DNA from: Actinomycetes bacterium
GTDB lineage: Bacteria > Actinomycetota > Actinomycetes > Mycobacteriales > Mycobacteriaceae
Direction of reading: 5' to 3'
Assembly (NCBI GenBank): GCA_023461275.1
Contig: JAEYMI010000038.1
Location: 62,001 to 126,000, forward strand
Length of the DNA stretch: 64,000 nt
Shown here: positions 57,127 through 64,000 of the stretch, piece after piece
How positions within the stretch are numbered: the stretch's first letter is position 1
Layout: every line of letters starts with the position of its first letter
Made by a program: the position numbers and the translations under genes
The notes under the pieces: generated by a model
Database searches by the model: none
What the model was told of the DNA's origin: nothing
Seen by the model: the letters and a program-made list of their open reading frames with translations, nothing else

Positions 57127-58035
57127 GTGACCGCAGTCGACGTCCCGTTGACGTTCCAGACCGCACTCACCTCGTGGCGGTGGGATGTGCCGTCGATCCT
57201 GTTGCCGTGTGCCGCTTTTGCCGCATATGCGCTCATGTGGCGTCGTACGCCGACACCGGTGTCCCGCCTGGCTCTGTTCGGTGCGGGAAGCGCGGTGTGG
57301 ATGGTGGCGGGATCGTCCTTCGTCGGCGTCTACAGCGACGTCTTGTTCTGGGTCCGCGCTCTGCAGTTCGTGCTGCTGCTGATGGTTGCGCCGCTGCTTC
57401 TCGCGCTCGGGACGCCGGTGACGGTGCTGCGCGACGCGTCCTCGGTGCGTATCCGCGCGGCGGGCGCCCGGGCATTCGCGAGCAGGCCGGTTCGGATGCT
57501 GGCTCATCCGATCGTCACGTCGGCCGGTCTGCTCGTCACGCCGTGGCTGATCTACCTCACACCGTGGTATCCCGCGCTGCTCACCCGCGATGGCATCGAC
57601 TTGGTGACCCGAATCCTGTTGATCGCCATCGGCTTCGGATACTTCTATGCCCGCCTGCAGATCGATCCGGTGCCGCGGCGCTACCCGCAGGTGACATCGC
57701 TGCTGGTGACGCTCGTCGAAACCCTGGGCGACGGTGCGCTCGGCGTCGTGATCTGGCAGGGTGGTCTGATCGCCGCGTCGTATTACCAAGCGCTGCACCG
57801 CACCTGGGGCCCGTCCATCCGGACCGATCAGACCATCGGGGCAGGGGTGTTCTGGATTCTCGGCGACGTCGTGGGGCTACCGTTCCTGATGGTCCTGCTC
57901 AATCGTTTCCGAGCCGATGAGCGCGGTAACGAACGCGAGATCGACCGCATACTCGACACTCCCGAACCCGACGAGAGCGATGGCACCGGCCTCTGGTGGG
58001 AGCAGGATCCGGGTCTGCGGGACCGTTACCGCTGA
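57127..58035 (+). CDS. Cytochrome c oxidase assembly protein (CtaG/caa3-CtaG type)
   Basis: A 302-residue polytopic membrane protein with about seven helices. Family features include TSWRWDVPSILLPCAAFAAYALMW, WMVAGSSFVGVYSDVLFWVRALQFVLLLMVAPLLLALGTPVTVL, and GALGVVIWQGGLIAASYYQALHRTWGPSIRTDQTIGAGVFWILGDVVGLPFLM. Such proteins assist copper centre assembly of haem-copper oxidases. It starts with GTG and its 3' end overlaps that of the convergent cyclase gene by ten bases. Confidence 0.85.
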   Translation: MTAVDVPLTFQTALTSWRWDVPSILLPCAAFAAYALMWRRTPTPVSRLALFGAGSAVWMVAGSSFVGVYSDVLFWVRALQFVLLLMVAPLLLALGTPVTVLRDASSVRIRAAGARAFASRPVRMLAHPIVTSAGLLVTPWLIYLTPWYPALLTRDGIDLVTRILLIAIGFGYFYARLQIDPVPRRYPQVTSLLVTLVETLGDGALGVVIWQGGLIAASYYQALHRTWGPSIRTDQTIGAGVFWILGDVVGLPFLMVLLNRFRADERGNEREIDRILDTPEPDESDGTGLWWEQDPGLRDRYR

Positions 58036-59570
58036 GGGTTCGACTCCTGGTGGGGTCGGGCCAGCAGCGTTTCGATGCCGCGCCCGCGAAGCTCGACGCC
58101 CTCGCCGATCTCCCAGTTCCGTGCCTCGGAGTCCGACGCGAGGAACACCGCGCGAGCCGACCCGAGCACTCGTCCCGGCTCGTCCTTGGCCAGTTCGGTG
58201 AGGCGCGCCGCCTCGTTCACCGGATCGCCGATCACGGTGTACTCCAAGCGTTTCTCCGAGCCGATGTGCCCGGCGATCGCCTTGCCGGCCGATACTCCGA
58301 TACCGATGTCCGTGTCGCCCAACGTTTCATAGAGTTCGGTGCGTAGCTCTCGTGCCGATGCCAGTGCGCGACCGGCGAAGTCGTCGAGATCCAACGGGGC
58401 ACCGAAGATGGCCAGCGCCGCATCACCCTGGAACTTGTTGATGAAACCGCCGTGGCGGCCGACCACGGCGACCACGACGCGGAAGAACTCGTTGAGCAAC
58501 TCGACGACCTCGCGTGGCGGCCGGTTCACCGCGAGCCGGGTGGAGCCGACGATGTCGACGAACAACACGCCGATGTAGCGTTCCTCGCCGCCGAGCTGGG
58601 TGCCGGTCTCGATCGCCCGGCGGGCGACGTCCTCGCCGACGTAGCGGCCGAACAGGTTGCGCAGGGTCTGCCGCTCGCGCAGGTCGGCGACCATGTCGTT
58701 GAAGCCCTGTTGCAGCTGGCCGAGGTCGCTGCCGTCGTAGATCTTCACCGCGACGTCGAAGTTGCCGGCACTGACCTGGGTCTGGGCACGACGCAACTGT
58801 TTGATGGGGTCGTTGATGGCGCCCACCACGCGGATGATGGCGATCAGGCTGAATGCCAGGGCGGCGCCGGCCATCCACAGGATGGGTCGCTGGAGTCCCG
58901 CGGCGTCGGTAGTGATGACGTGGTAGCGCTGCAGGACGATCAGGCCGATGATGACGGCCAGCGGCGCCACCACGCTGACCACCCAGAAGGCCGTGATCCT
59001 GGTGGTGACGCTGGGCGCGACCGCCGACTCCGGATTGTTGGCCATGGCCGCGACGGTGATCGGGCGCAGGACCTTCTCGGCCTGCAGATAGCTCAGGACG
59101 CAGGTGACCAGGGCACCGATCGCGCTGGCCATCCCGACGATGAAGGCATCCTTGCTCGACACGGCGATGGTGAGCACGGTGAACAGTGCGCCGCCGATGA
59201 ACCAGAGGCAGGCGTTGAGCCCGGTCAGCAGGGCCGGTAGCTGCAGGGCGCGGCGTCGGGCCCCGGAATTGTCGAGCCGGGTGCGTCGTCGATGCCAGAT
59301 CAGGACCGGTAACGACAACTTGATGCTGATGATCGCGCCCACCAGCATGGCGCCCACCAGATAGGTGGTGAACCACACCTGATTGAGTGCGCTGACGTCG
59401 TTGAACCGGAACGAATCCTCTAACGGCATGCCGAACCGCAGGAATGCGAACGTGAACAGCGCCCCGATCACATTGGCCCTGAGCATGTCCAGGGCCAGGA
59501 TCGGCCACGGGGTATGCACCAGCCAGCGTGCCAGGTGCACACTCCTCGACCAGCGCGTCCGACGGTTGAC
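58026..59570 (-). CDS. Membrane class III adenylate cyclase with HAMP domain (Rv3645-like)
   Basis: A protein of about 514 residues with six N-terminal transmembrane helices, a HAMP domain (VVGAINDPIKQLRRAQTQVSAGNFDVAVKIYDGSDLGQLQQGFNDMVADLRER) and a C-terminal cyclase domain. The metal Asp residues are in GVLFVDIVGSTRL and FQGDAALAIFG, the adenine-selecting Lys is in GGFINKFQGD, and the transition-state pair is in YTVIGDPVNEAARL. It should make cAMP, the ligand of Crp encoded at 19782. Gene order matches Rv3645. The start is uncertain: GTG at 59570 or 59573, or TTG at 59600. Confidence 0.9.
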   Translation of the reverse strand, partial: VNRRTRWSRSVHLARWLVHTPWPILALDMLRANVIGALFTFAFLRFGMPLEDSFRFNDVSALNQVWFTTYLVGAMLVGAIISIKLSLPVLIWHRRRTRLDNSGARRRALQLPALLTGLNACLWFIGGALFTVLTIAVSSKDAFIVGMASAIGALVTCVLSYLQAEKVLRPITVAAMANNPESAVAPSVTTRITAFWVVSVVAPLAVIIGLIVLQRYHVITTDAAGLQRPILWMAGAALAFSLIAIIRVVGAINDPIKQLRRAQTQVSAGNFDVAVKIYDGSDLGQLQQGFNDMVADLRERQTLRNLFGRYVGEDVARRAIETGTQLGGEERYIGVLFVDIVGSTRLAVNRPPREVVELLNEFFRVVVAVVGRHGGFINKFQGDAALAIFGAPLDLDDFAGRALASARELRTELYETLGDTDIGIGVSAGKAIAGHIGSEKRLEYTVIGDPVNEAARLTELAKDEPGRVLGSARAVFLASDSEARNWEIGEGVELRGRGIETLLARPHQESNPQR

Positions 59571-59657
59571 CACGCAACCACGGTATCGGGCTGCTTGCAA
59601 TTGTTAAACAAAGGATGGTGGCGTGGCGGTGTCGTATCTGCGCATTAGGGTGGCAGT

Positions 59658-60944
59658 GTGACAAATGTCTTCGAACGGTTGATCGGGCAGACCGCCGTCG
59701 CCGACGATCTGCGCGCCGCCGCACGGGCCGCACGAGCGGTCGCCGCGCGCCTCGACGAGGGCGATGCCGGCGCGGTATCGATGTTCGGAGACGCCGACGA
59801 AGCCGACCTGATGGCCCGCGCGACGTCGGGTGCGGCGATGACGCACGCCTGGCTGTTCACCGGCCCACCAGGCAGCGGGCGGTCGGTGGCCGCGACCTGC
59901 TTCGCCGCGGCGCTGCAGTGTCAATCGGAGACCGAGATCGGCTGCGGTGAATGCCGCGCGTGCGTCACCGTGATGGCGCAGACCCACGCCGACGTCCGGC
60001 ATGTGGTGCCGCAGGGGCTGAGTTTGTCGGTGGCCGAGGCGCGTGACGTCGTGCAGGCCGCGGCCCGACGCCCGGGTACCGGTCGCTGGCAGGTCGTCAT
60101 CGTCGAAGACGCCGACCGGCTCACCGAGCAAGCTGCCAACGCGCTGCTCAAGGCTGTCGAGGAACCTGCCCCGCGGACGGTGTTCCTGCTGTGTGCGCCG
60201 TCGGTGGATCCGGAGGACGTGTCGGTGACGCTGCGGTCGCGGTGCCGGCACGTGGCGTTGACGACGCCGTCGGTCGCCGATATCGAACGTGTCCTCATCG
60301 AGCGCGACGGCATCGACCCCGAGCGGGCCGTGTGGGCGGCCGGGGTCTGCGGTGGCCACGTGGGTCGCGCCAAGCGTCTGGCCAACGACGCCGATGCCCG
60401 CGATCAGCGGGAGAAGGCACTGTCGTTGGCGCGTGCCGCTGCCCGCGACGGCACCGCGTACGCCGCGGCCGAGCAACTCGTGCGTTCGGCCGACGACGCC
60501 GCCAAAGCAATCAGCGCCGCGCTCGACGAGGCCGAAACCGAAGAGATGAAGACCGCGCTGGGCGCAGGCGGAACCGGTAAGGGCACCGCCCGTGCGCCGC
60601 GTGGTTCCGCGGGTGCGCTCAAGGAGTTGGAGAAGCGGCAGAAGTCGCGGGCCACCCGGGTCTCCCGTGACGTCCTCGACCGCGCACTGGTCGATCTCGC
60701 CGCCCTGTTTCGCGACGCGCTGGTGGTCTCGATGGGTGCGCAGGTCACCCCGATGCATCCGGACAAGACCGCCGACGTCGTCGTCCCGATGGCGCAATAC
60801 GCGACGCCGGAGAAATTGCTGCGCAGCCTGGAGGCCGTGCTGGCCTGCCGCACCGCGCTGGACATGAACGTCAAACCCAAGTTCGCGGTCGACGCGATGG
60901 TCGCGAGCATCGGACTTGAGTTAAGGAAATCAAGTTACGCATAG
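59658..60944 (+). CDS. holB: DNA polymerase III subunit delta'
   Basis: A 428-residue AAA+ clamp-loader subunit starting with GTG. FERLIGQTAVADDLRAAARAARA opens the domain. The P-loop is LFTGPPGSGRSVAATCFAAAL, with Arg in place of the usual Lys, as expected for the non-hydrolysing delta'. The zinc module is GCGECRACVTV, and the sensor region is VIVEDADRLTEQAANALLKAVEEPAPRTVFLLCA. The C-terminal region after a basic linker is the collar domain. It corresponds to Rv3644c. Confidence 0.94.
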   Translation: MTNVFERLIGQTAVADDLRAAARAARAVAARLDEGDAGAVSMFGDADEADLMARATSGAAMTHAWLFTGPPGSGRSVAATCFAAALQCQSETEIGCGECRACVTVMAQTHADVRHVVPQGLSLSVAEARDVVQAAARRPGTGRWQVVIVEDADRLTEQAANALLKAVEEPAPRTVFLLCAPSVDPEDVSVTLRSRCRHVALTTPSVADIERVLIERDGIDPERAVWAAGVCGGHVGRAKRLANDADARDQREKALSLARAAARDGTAYAAAEQLVRSADDAAKAISAALDEAETEEMKTALGAGGTGKGTARAPRGSAGALKELEKRQKSRATRVSRDVLDRALVDLAALFRDALVVSMGAQVTPMHPDKTADVVVPMAQYATPEKLLRSLEAVLACRTALDMNVKPKFAVDAMVASIGLELRKSSYA

Positions 60945-60984
60945 GTAATGGGCAAGCAACACAAGGCTTCTACCGTCTGCGCTT

Positions 60985-61824
60985 ATGTGCCCAGCCGACG
61001 CCCCGCGCCCGCCGGGAACCGGCATCGACATCACCGATCTCACCAAGACGTTCACCACCAGGTCGGTTCGCGGTTCCTCGGAAGTGATTGCGTTGTCCGA
61101 GGTCTCGTTGAAGACCTCGGAGGGCTCGTTCTTGTCCCTGCTGGGCCCGTCGGGTTGCGGCAAGTCGACGATCCTGCGCATCCTCGCCGGACTGGAGCAA
61201 CCGACGTCGGGGACGGCGTTGATGAACGGCGAATCGCCGCGTGAACTGCAGAGTCATCATGAGCTCGGCATCGCCTTCCAGGATTCGGCGCTGCTGCCAT
61301 GGCGGTCGGTGGAATCGAACATCCGGCTGCCGCTGCAGGTGGGCCGGATGCCCGCCGACGATGCGCTCGTTGCCGACCTGATCGAGCTCGTCGGGCTCTC
61401 CGGATTCGAGAAGGCCAAGCCGGCGATGCTGTCCGGCGGTATGCGCCAACGTGTTTCGATCGCGCGCGCGTTGGTGGTCAAGCCGACGGCACTGCTGCTC
61501 GACGAGCCGTTCGGCGCGCTCGACGACATGACCCGCCAGCGCCTGAACATCGAACTGCTGCGCATCTGGACCGAGAAGCCGGCCACCACACTGATGGTCA
61601 CCCACGGCATCGCCGAGGCGATCTTCCTCTCCGACACCGTCGCGGTGATGAGTCCGCGGCCGGGCCGGGTGATCGAGGTGGTCGACATCGATCTGCCGCG
61701 ACCGCGCACACCGGAGATGATGCGGACACCGGAGTTCCACATGATCCACGACCATCTGTCGGGGCTGCTGTTCGGGACGGCCGGTGCGGGAGCCTCTGCC
61801 GCCGCGGAGGCGCCGGGTGGCTGA
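60985..61824 (+). CDS. ABC transporter ATP-binding protein (SsuB/TauB/ThiZ-like)
   Basis: A 279-residue ATPase of the nitrate/sulfonate/taurine/HMP import family. Walker A is LLGPSGCGKSTILRILAGLE, the Q loop is ELGIAFQDSALLPWRSVESNIRLPL, the signature motif is MLSGGMRQRVSIARALVVKP (SGGMRQR), Walker B is ALLLDEPFGALDDMTR, and the switch His is in LMVTHGIAEAI. It is the first gene of a four-gene operon with two permeases and a binding protein. No riboswitch is visible upstream. Confidence 0.92.
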   Translation: MCPADAPRPPGTGIDITDLTKTFTTRSVRGSSEVIALSEVSLKTSEGSFLSLLGPSGCGKSTILRILAGLEQPTSGTALMNGESPRELQSHHELGIAFQDSALLPWRSVESNIRLPLQVGRMPADDALVADLIELVGLSGFEKAKPAMLSGGMRQRVSIARALVVKPTALLLDEPFGALDDMTRQRLNIELLRIWTEKPATTLMVTHGIAEAIFLSDTVAVMSPRPGRVIEVVDIDLPRPRTPEMMRTPEFHMIHDHLSGLLFGTAGAGASAAAEAPGG

Positions 61825-62593
61825 TGAGCGTGGCGCACGCCGGTGGCTGGCCGGCGTCGGGGGAATCGTTGGGCTGATCGCGGTGTGGTGGATTGCCGGT
61901 GCGCTCAAGCTCTTTCACGGCACCATCCCGACGCCGTGGGCCGTGCTGAGCACCATCGCCGACGAGGGGTGGGATTACTACGCCAACAACTTCTCGTCGA
62001 CCATCGATCTCGCGCTGCGCGGATTCCTGTGGGGCAACGGTCTGGCCATCGCACTCGCCGTACTGGTGATCCTGGTGCCGCCCGTCGAAGGTCTGGCAAC
62101 GCAGTTGGCCATCATCTCCTACTGCACACCCATTATTGCGGTGGCGCCGATCATCCAGGTGGCGTTCGCGCAGGTGCAGACGATGATCATCTTCCTTGCC
62201 GCGATCACGGTCTTCTTCACCACCATGATCGGCACCCTGACCGGCCTGCGGTCGGCACCCGGCAGCAGCCTCGATCTGGTCAAAGTCTATGGTGGCGGTC
62301 GGTTTTCGCAGCTGTGGCGGGTACGCGGCGTCGCCGCGCTGCCCAACACCCTCGCCGCGATCAAGATCGCCGCACCCAGCGCCGTCCTCGGTGCGGTGCT
62401 CGGCGAGTTCCTGGCGATGCCGGAGAAAGGGGCCGGACCGGCGATGATCGTGGCGCAGCAGCGCGGCGACATCCCCGCGGTGTGGGCGATCGCGCTGATC
62501 AGTGGTGCGATCGCCGGGCTCGGCTATGCGATCGTGGCCGCGGTATCGGTCTTCGCGACGCGGTGGGCCGACGGGCGGGCATTGCTGGGATGA
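61817..62593 (+). CDS. ABC transporter permease (SsuC/ThiX-like), first
   Basis: A 258-residue permease. GTG at 61817 overlaps the ATPase stop. About six transmembrane helices are present, and the cytoplasmic EAA-like loop is LDLVKVYGGGRFSQLWRVRGVAALPNTLAAIKIAAPSAVLGAVLGEFLA. The pair of similar permeases suggests a heterodimeric channel. Confidence 0.88.
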   Translation: MADERGARRWLAGVGGIVGLIAVWWIAGALKLFHGTIPTPWAVLSTIADEGWDYYANNFSSTIDLALRGFLWGNGLAIALAVLVILVPPVEGLATQLAIISYCTPIIAVAPIIQVAFAQVQTMIIFLAAITVFFTTMIGTLTGLRSAPGSSLDLVKVYGGGRFSQLWRVRGVAALPNTLAAIKIAAPSAVLGAVLGEFLAMPEKGAGPAMIVAQQRGDIPAVWAIALISGAIAGLGYAIVAAVSVFATRWADGRALLG

Positions 62594-62618
62594 ACGCTAC
62601 TGGATTGAGTGCTTTGGA

Positions 62619-63419
62619 ATGAGCGCTGCCGCAACCACTCTCAATGTCGCACGGTTCCTCGGATCGTTGCTGTTGTCGTTTGTGCTGATCCTGGTGATCT
62701 GGTGGCTGTTCCTGTTGGCCTTCCCCGACATCGGGCCGATCATCGGACGCACCCCGATCCAGGTGTTCCAGTACCTGTTCACCGAGCCCGACGCCGCGTC
62801 GTCGCGTGCGGAGATCATGGGCAATCTGCGTATCACCCTGGTGGATTCGGCGATCGGCTTCGTCACCGGCATGACCGCGGCGCTGCTCACCGCGGCGCTG
62901 TTCGTCGTATCACGGCCCGCCGCACAGACATTCATGCCGCTGGCCACGCTGCTGCGGTCGGTGCCGCTGGTTGCGATGACCCCGCTGATCACCCTGGTGG
63001 TCGGGCGTGGGGTGGCGGTGGTCGCGGTGATGGGCGGCATCGTGGTGTTCTTCCCGGCGCTGGTGATGATCATGACCGGGCTGGCCAACGCGCCGCGACA
63101 GGTCAACGACGTCATCGCCGTCTACGGCGGCGGACGGTGGACGGCGTTGCGGCGCGCGGCCATTCCGGCGTCGGTGCCCTCGCTGTTCGGTGCGGCCAAG
63201 GTGTCGGTGCCGGGCGCGATCGTCGGTGCGACGGTCGCCGAATGGCTGGGCACCAACAAGGGGCTCGGCGCGTCGTTGCAGCAGGCGCTACCCGCCGCGG
63301 CCTACGACGAACTGTGGGCGTCGGTACTGGTCATCACGGTCGCGTCGATAGTCATCTACGCCATCGTGGGTGTCGTCGAAACCCTGGTTCTCGCACAGCT
63401 TGGAATGCAGCAAAAGTGA
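62619..63419 (+). CDS. ABC transporter permease (SsuC/ThiX-like), second
   Basis: A 266-residue permease starting MSAAATTLNVARFLGSLLLSF, related to the preceding one. The EAA-like loop is VNDVIAVYGGGRWTALRRAAIPASVPSLFGAAKVSVPGAIVGATVAEWLGT. It lies 25 bases after the first permease, in the same operon. Confidence 0.88.
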   Translation: MSAAATTLNVARFLGSLLLSFVLILVIWWLFLLAFPDIGPIIGRTPIQVFQYLFTEPDAASSRAEIMGNLRITLVDSAIGFVTGMTAALLTAALFVVSRPAAQTFMPLATLLRSVPLVAMTPLITLVVGRGVAVVAVMGGIVVFFPALVMIMTGLANAPRQVNDVIAVYGGGRWTALRRAAIPASVPSLFGAAKVSVPGAIVGATVAEWLGTNKGLGASLQQALPAAAYDELWASVLVITVASIVIYAIVGVVETLVLAQLGMQQK

Positions 63420-63445
63420 AGTCCCGCAATGAAAGGCAGTATCCC

Positions 63446-64000
63446 ATGACCAACTCGTTCGACCGTCGGTCCTTCCTGCGTTACTCGATGATGGCCGGCG
63501 GTGCGGCAGGCGCACTCGGCCTGTCCGGCGCGCTCGCCGCCTGTAGTTCCGGGGGTGATTCGGGGTCGTCGGGGTCGTCGGCGATGAACCCCAAGGTGCA
63601 GCTCTCCTGGCAGAAGAACATCGAATTCGCCGGTGAGTACTGGGCTTTGGACAAGGGTTACTACGAACAAGCCGGTATCGGTACCCCGGAACTGATCACC
63701 GGTGGGTCGGCGGGTACCGGTGTGGAGACGGGCCTGACGTCGAACAAGGTGTGGATCGGTATGACCGCCCCGCAGCTCACCGCGCCGGTGATCCTGCAGG
63801 GCGCCAAGCTGATGACGGTGGCCGCGACGTACCAGAAGAACCCGTTCTGCATCGTGTCGGGAGCCAAGACCCCGATCACCACGCCGCAGGAGATGAAGGG
63901 CAAGAAGATCGGCGTGCAGGCGTCGAACGAGAATGTCTTCAAAGCGCTGCTGACCGCAAATGGCATGACCGAGAACGATATTCAGAAGATCACCGTTCAG
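63446..64000 (+). CDS. ABC transporter substrate-binding lipoprotein (NMT1/THI5-like), partial
   Basis: The first 185 codons of a periplasmic-type binding protein; the window ends inside the gene. The N-terminus has a twin-arginine motif (FDRRSFLRYSMMAGGAAGALGLSG) and a lipobox ending LAAC near residue 33, so it is a probable Tat lipoprotein. VQLSWQKNIEFAGEYWALDKGYYEQAGI and EMKGKKIGVQASNENVFKALL are typical of the NMT1/THI5-like family that binds pyrimidines, sulfonates or similar small molecules. It completes the importer at 60985-63419; the ligand is not known. Confidence 0.9.
   Translation, partial: MTNSFDRRSFLRYSMMAGGAAGALGLSGALAACSSGGDSGSSGSSAMNPKVQLSWQKNIEFAGEYWALDKGYYEQAGIGTPELITGGSAGTGVETGLTSNKVWIGMTAPQLTAPVILQGAKLMTVAATYQKNPFCIVSGAKTPITTPQEMKGKKIGVQASNENVFKALLTANGMTENDIQKITVQ

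Noticed and set aside
60945..60984. TPP or other riboswitch before the ABC importer
   Set aside because: Only about 40 bases separate holB from the ATPase gene, too short for a riboswitch, and no conserved aptamer words are present.

Overview
This is a high-G+C actinobacterial chromosome segment, most likely from Gordonia or a close relative in the Mycobacteriales. The backbone keeps the gene order of the Mycobacterium tuberculosis Rv3680-to-Rv3644c block: two ArsA/GET3-like ATPases, a RidA protein, an MBL-fold hydrolase, Crp, an Rv3675-like membrane protein, Nth, a TlpA-like thioredoxin, a Nudix hydrolase, MarP, EphE, a holin-family protein, Acs, an Rv3662c-like protein, 6C sRNA, Ssd/TadZ, TadA, TadB, TadC, the DUF4244 pilin, two TadE-like proteins, an MrfA-type helicase, CspA, an Rv3647c-like protein, TopA, an Rv3645-like adenylate cyclase and HolB. 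Orthology statements rest on remembered family features and gene order; no database search was run.

Layout. 1-4.4 kb: ATPase pair, DUF4177, RidA, TSUP transporter, GntR regulator. 4.4-17.3 kb is an accessory metabolic island: a Clp-N/HTH protein under two perfect palindromes; a tightly overlapped operon of CoA-transferase, MaoC/FAS1-like hydratase, CitE-like lyase and alpha/beta hydrolase; a LysR regulator; a divergent operon of a split TPP decarboxylase plus aldehyde dehydrogenase; an acyl-CoA dehydrogenase; and a TAXI solute-binding lipoprotein with its two-component system. 17.3-29.7 kb: an MHS-family transporter followed by the conserved crp-nth-marP-acs block. 30.3-38.7 kb: a nuclease-like protein, 6C RNA, a secreted lipase and the Tad secretion genes, with a DHFR-like/TetR/nickel-cobalt permease cassette inside the Tad locus. 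38.88-48.04 kb: a 9.16-kb integrated element. 48.2-60.9 kb: TadE-like genes, helicase, cspA, topA, a cytochrome oxidase assembly protein, adenylate cyclase and holB. 60.98-64 kb: an SsuABC/ThiXYZ-type ABC importer cut off by the window end.

The main discovery candidate is the 9.16-kb element. It carries a Bxb1-like large serine integrase, an HTH/excisionase-like protein, a primase-helicase followed by iteron-like repeats, a scaffold-like protein, a major capsid protein, a short head-completion cassette and a small 4-fold-beta-flower-like protein. I find no terminase, portal, protease, tail or lysis gene. It resembles M. tuberculosis phiRv1 in size and style and looks like a capsid-encoding phage satellite. 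It sits exactly inside the DUF4244 (Rv3656c-type) Tad pilin gene. Joining the two flanks at a shared TA dinucleotide restores an intact 93-residue pilin frame, and joining the two element ends gives a 52-bp near-palindromic attP. Integration therefore breaks the pilus locus and precise excision would repair it.

Regulatory structure is also visible: near-consensus Crp sites upstream of acs and the MHS transporter (crp and an adenylate cyclase are both in the window), a GAATAT-N2-TCTATA-type box shared by the GntR gene and the CoA-transferase operon, and 68-bp palindromic repeats between two convergent gene pairs.
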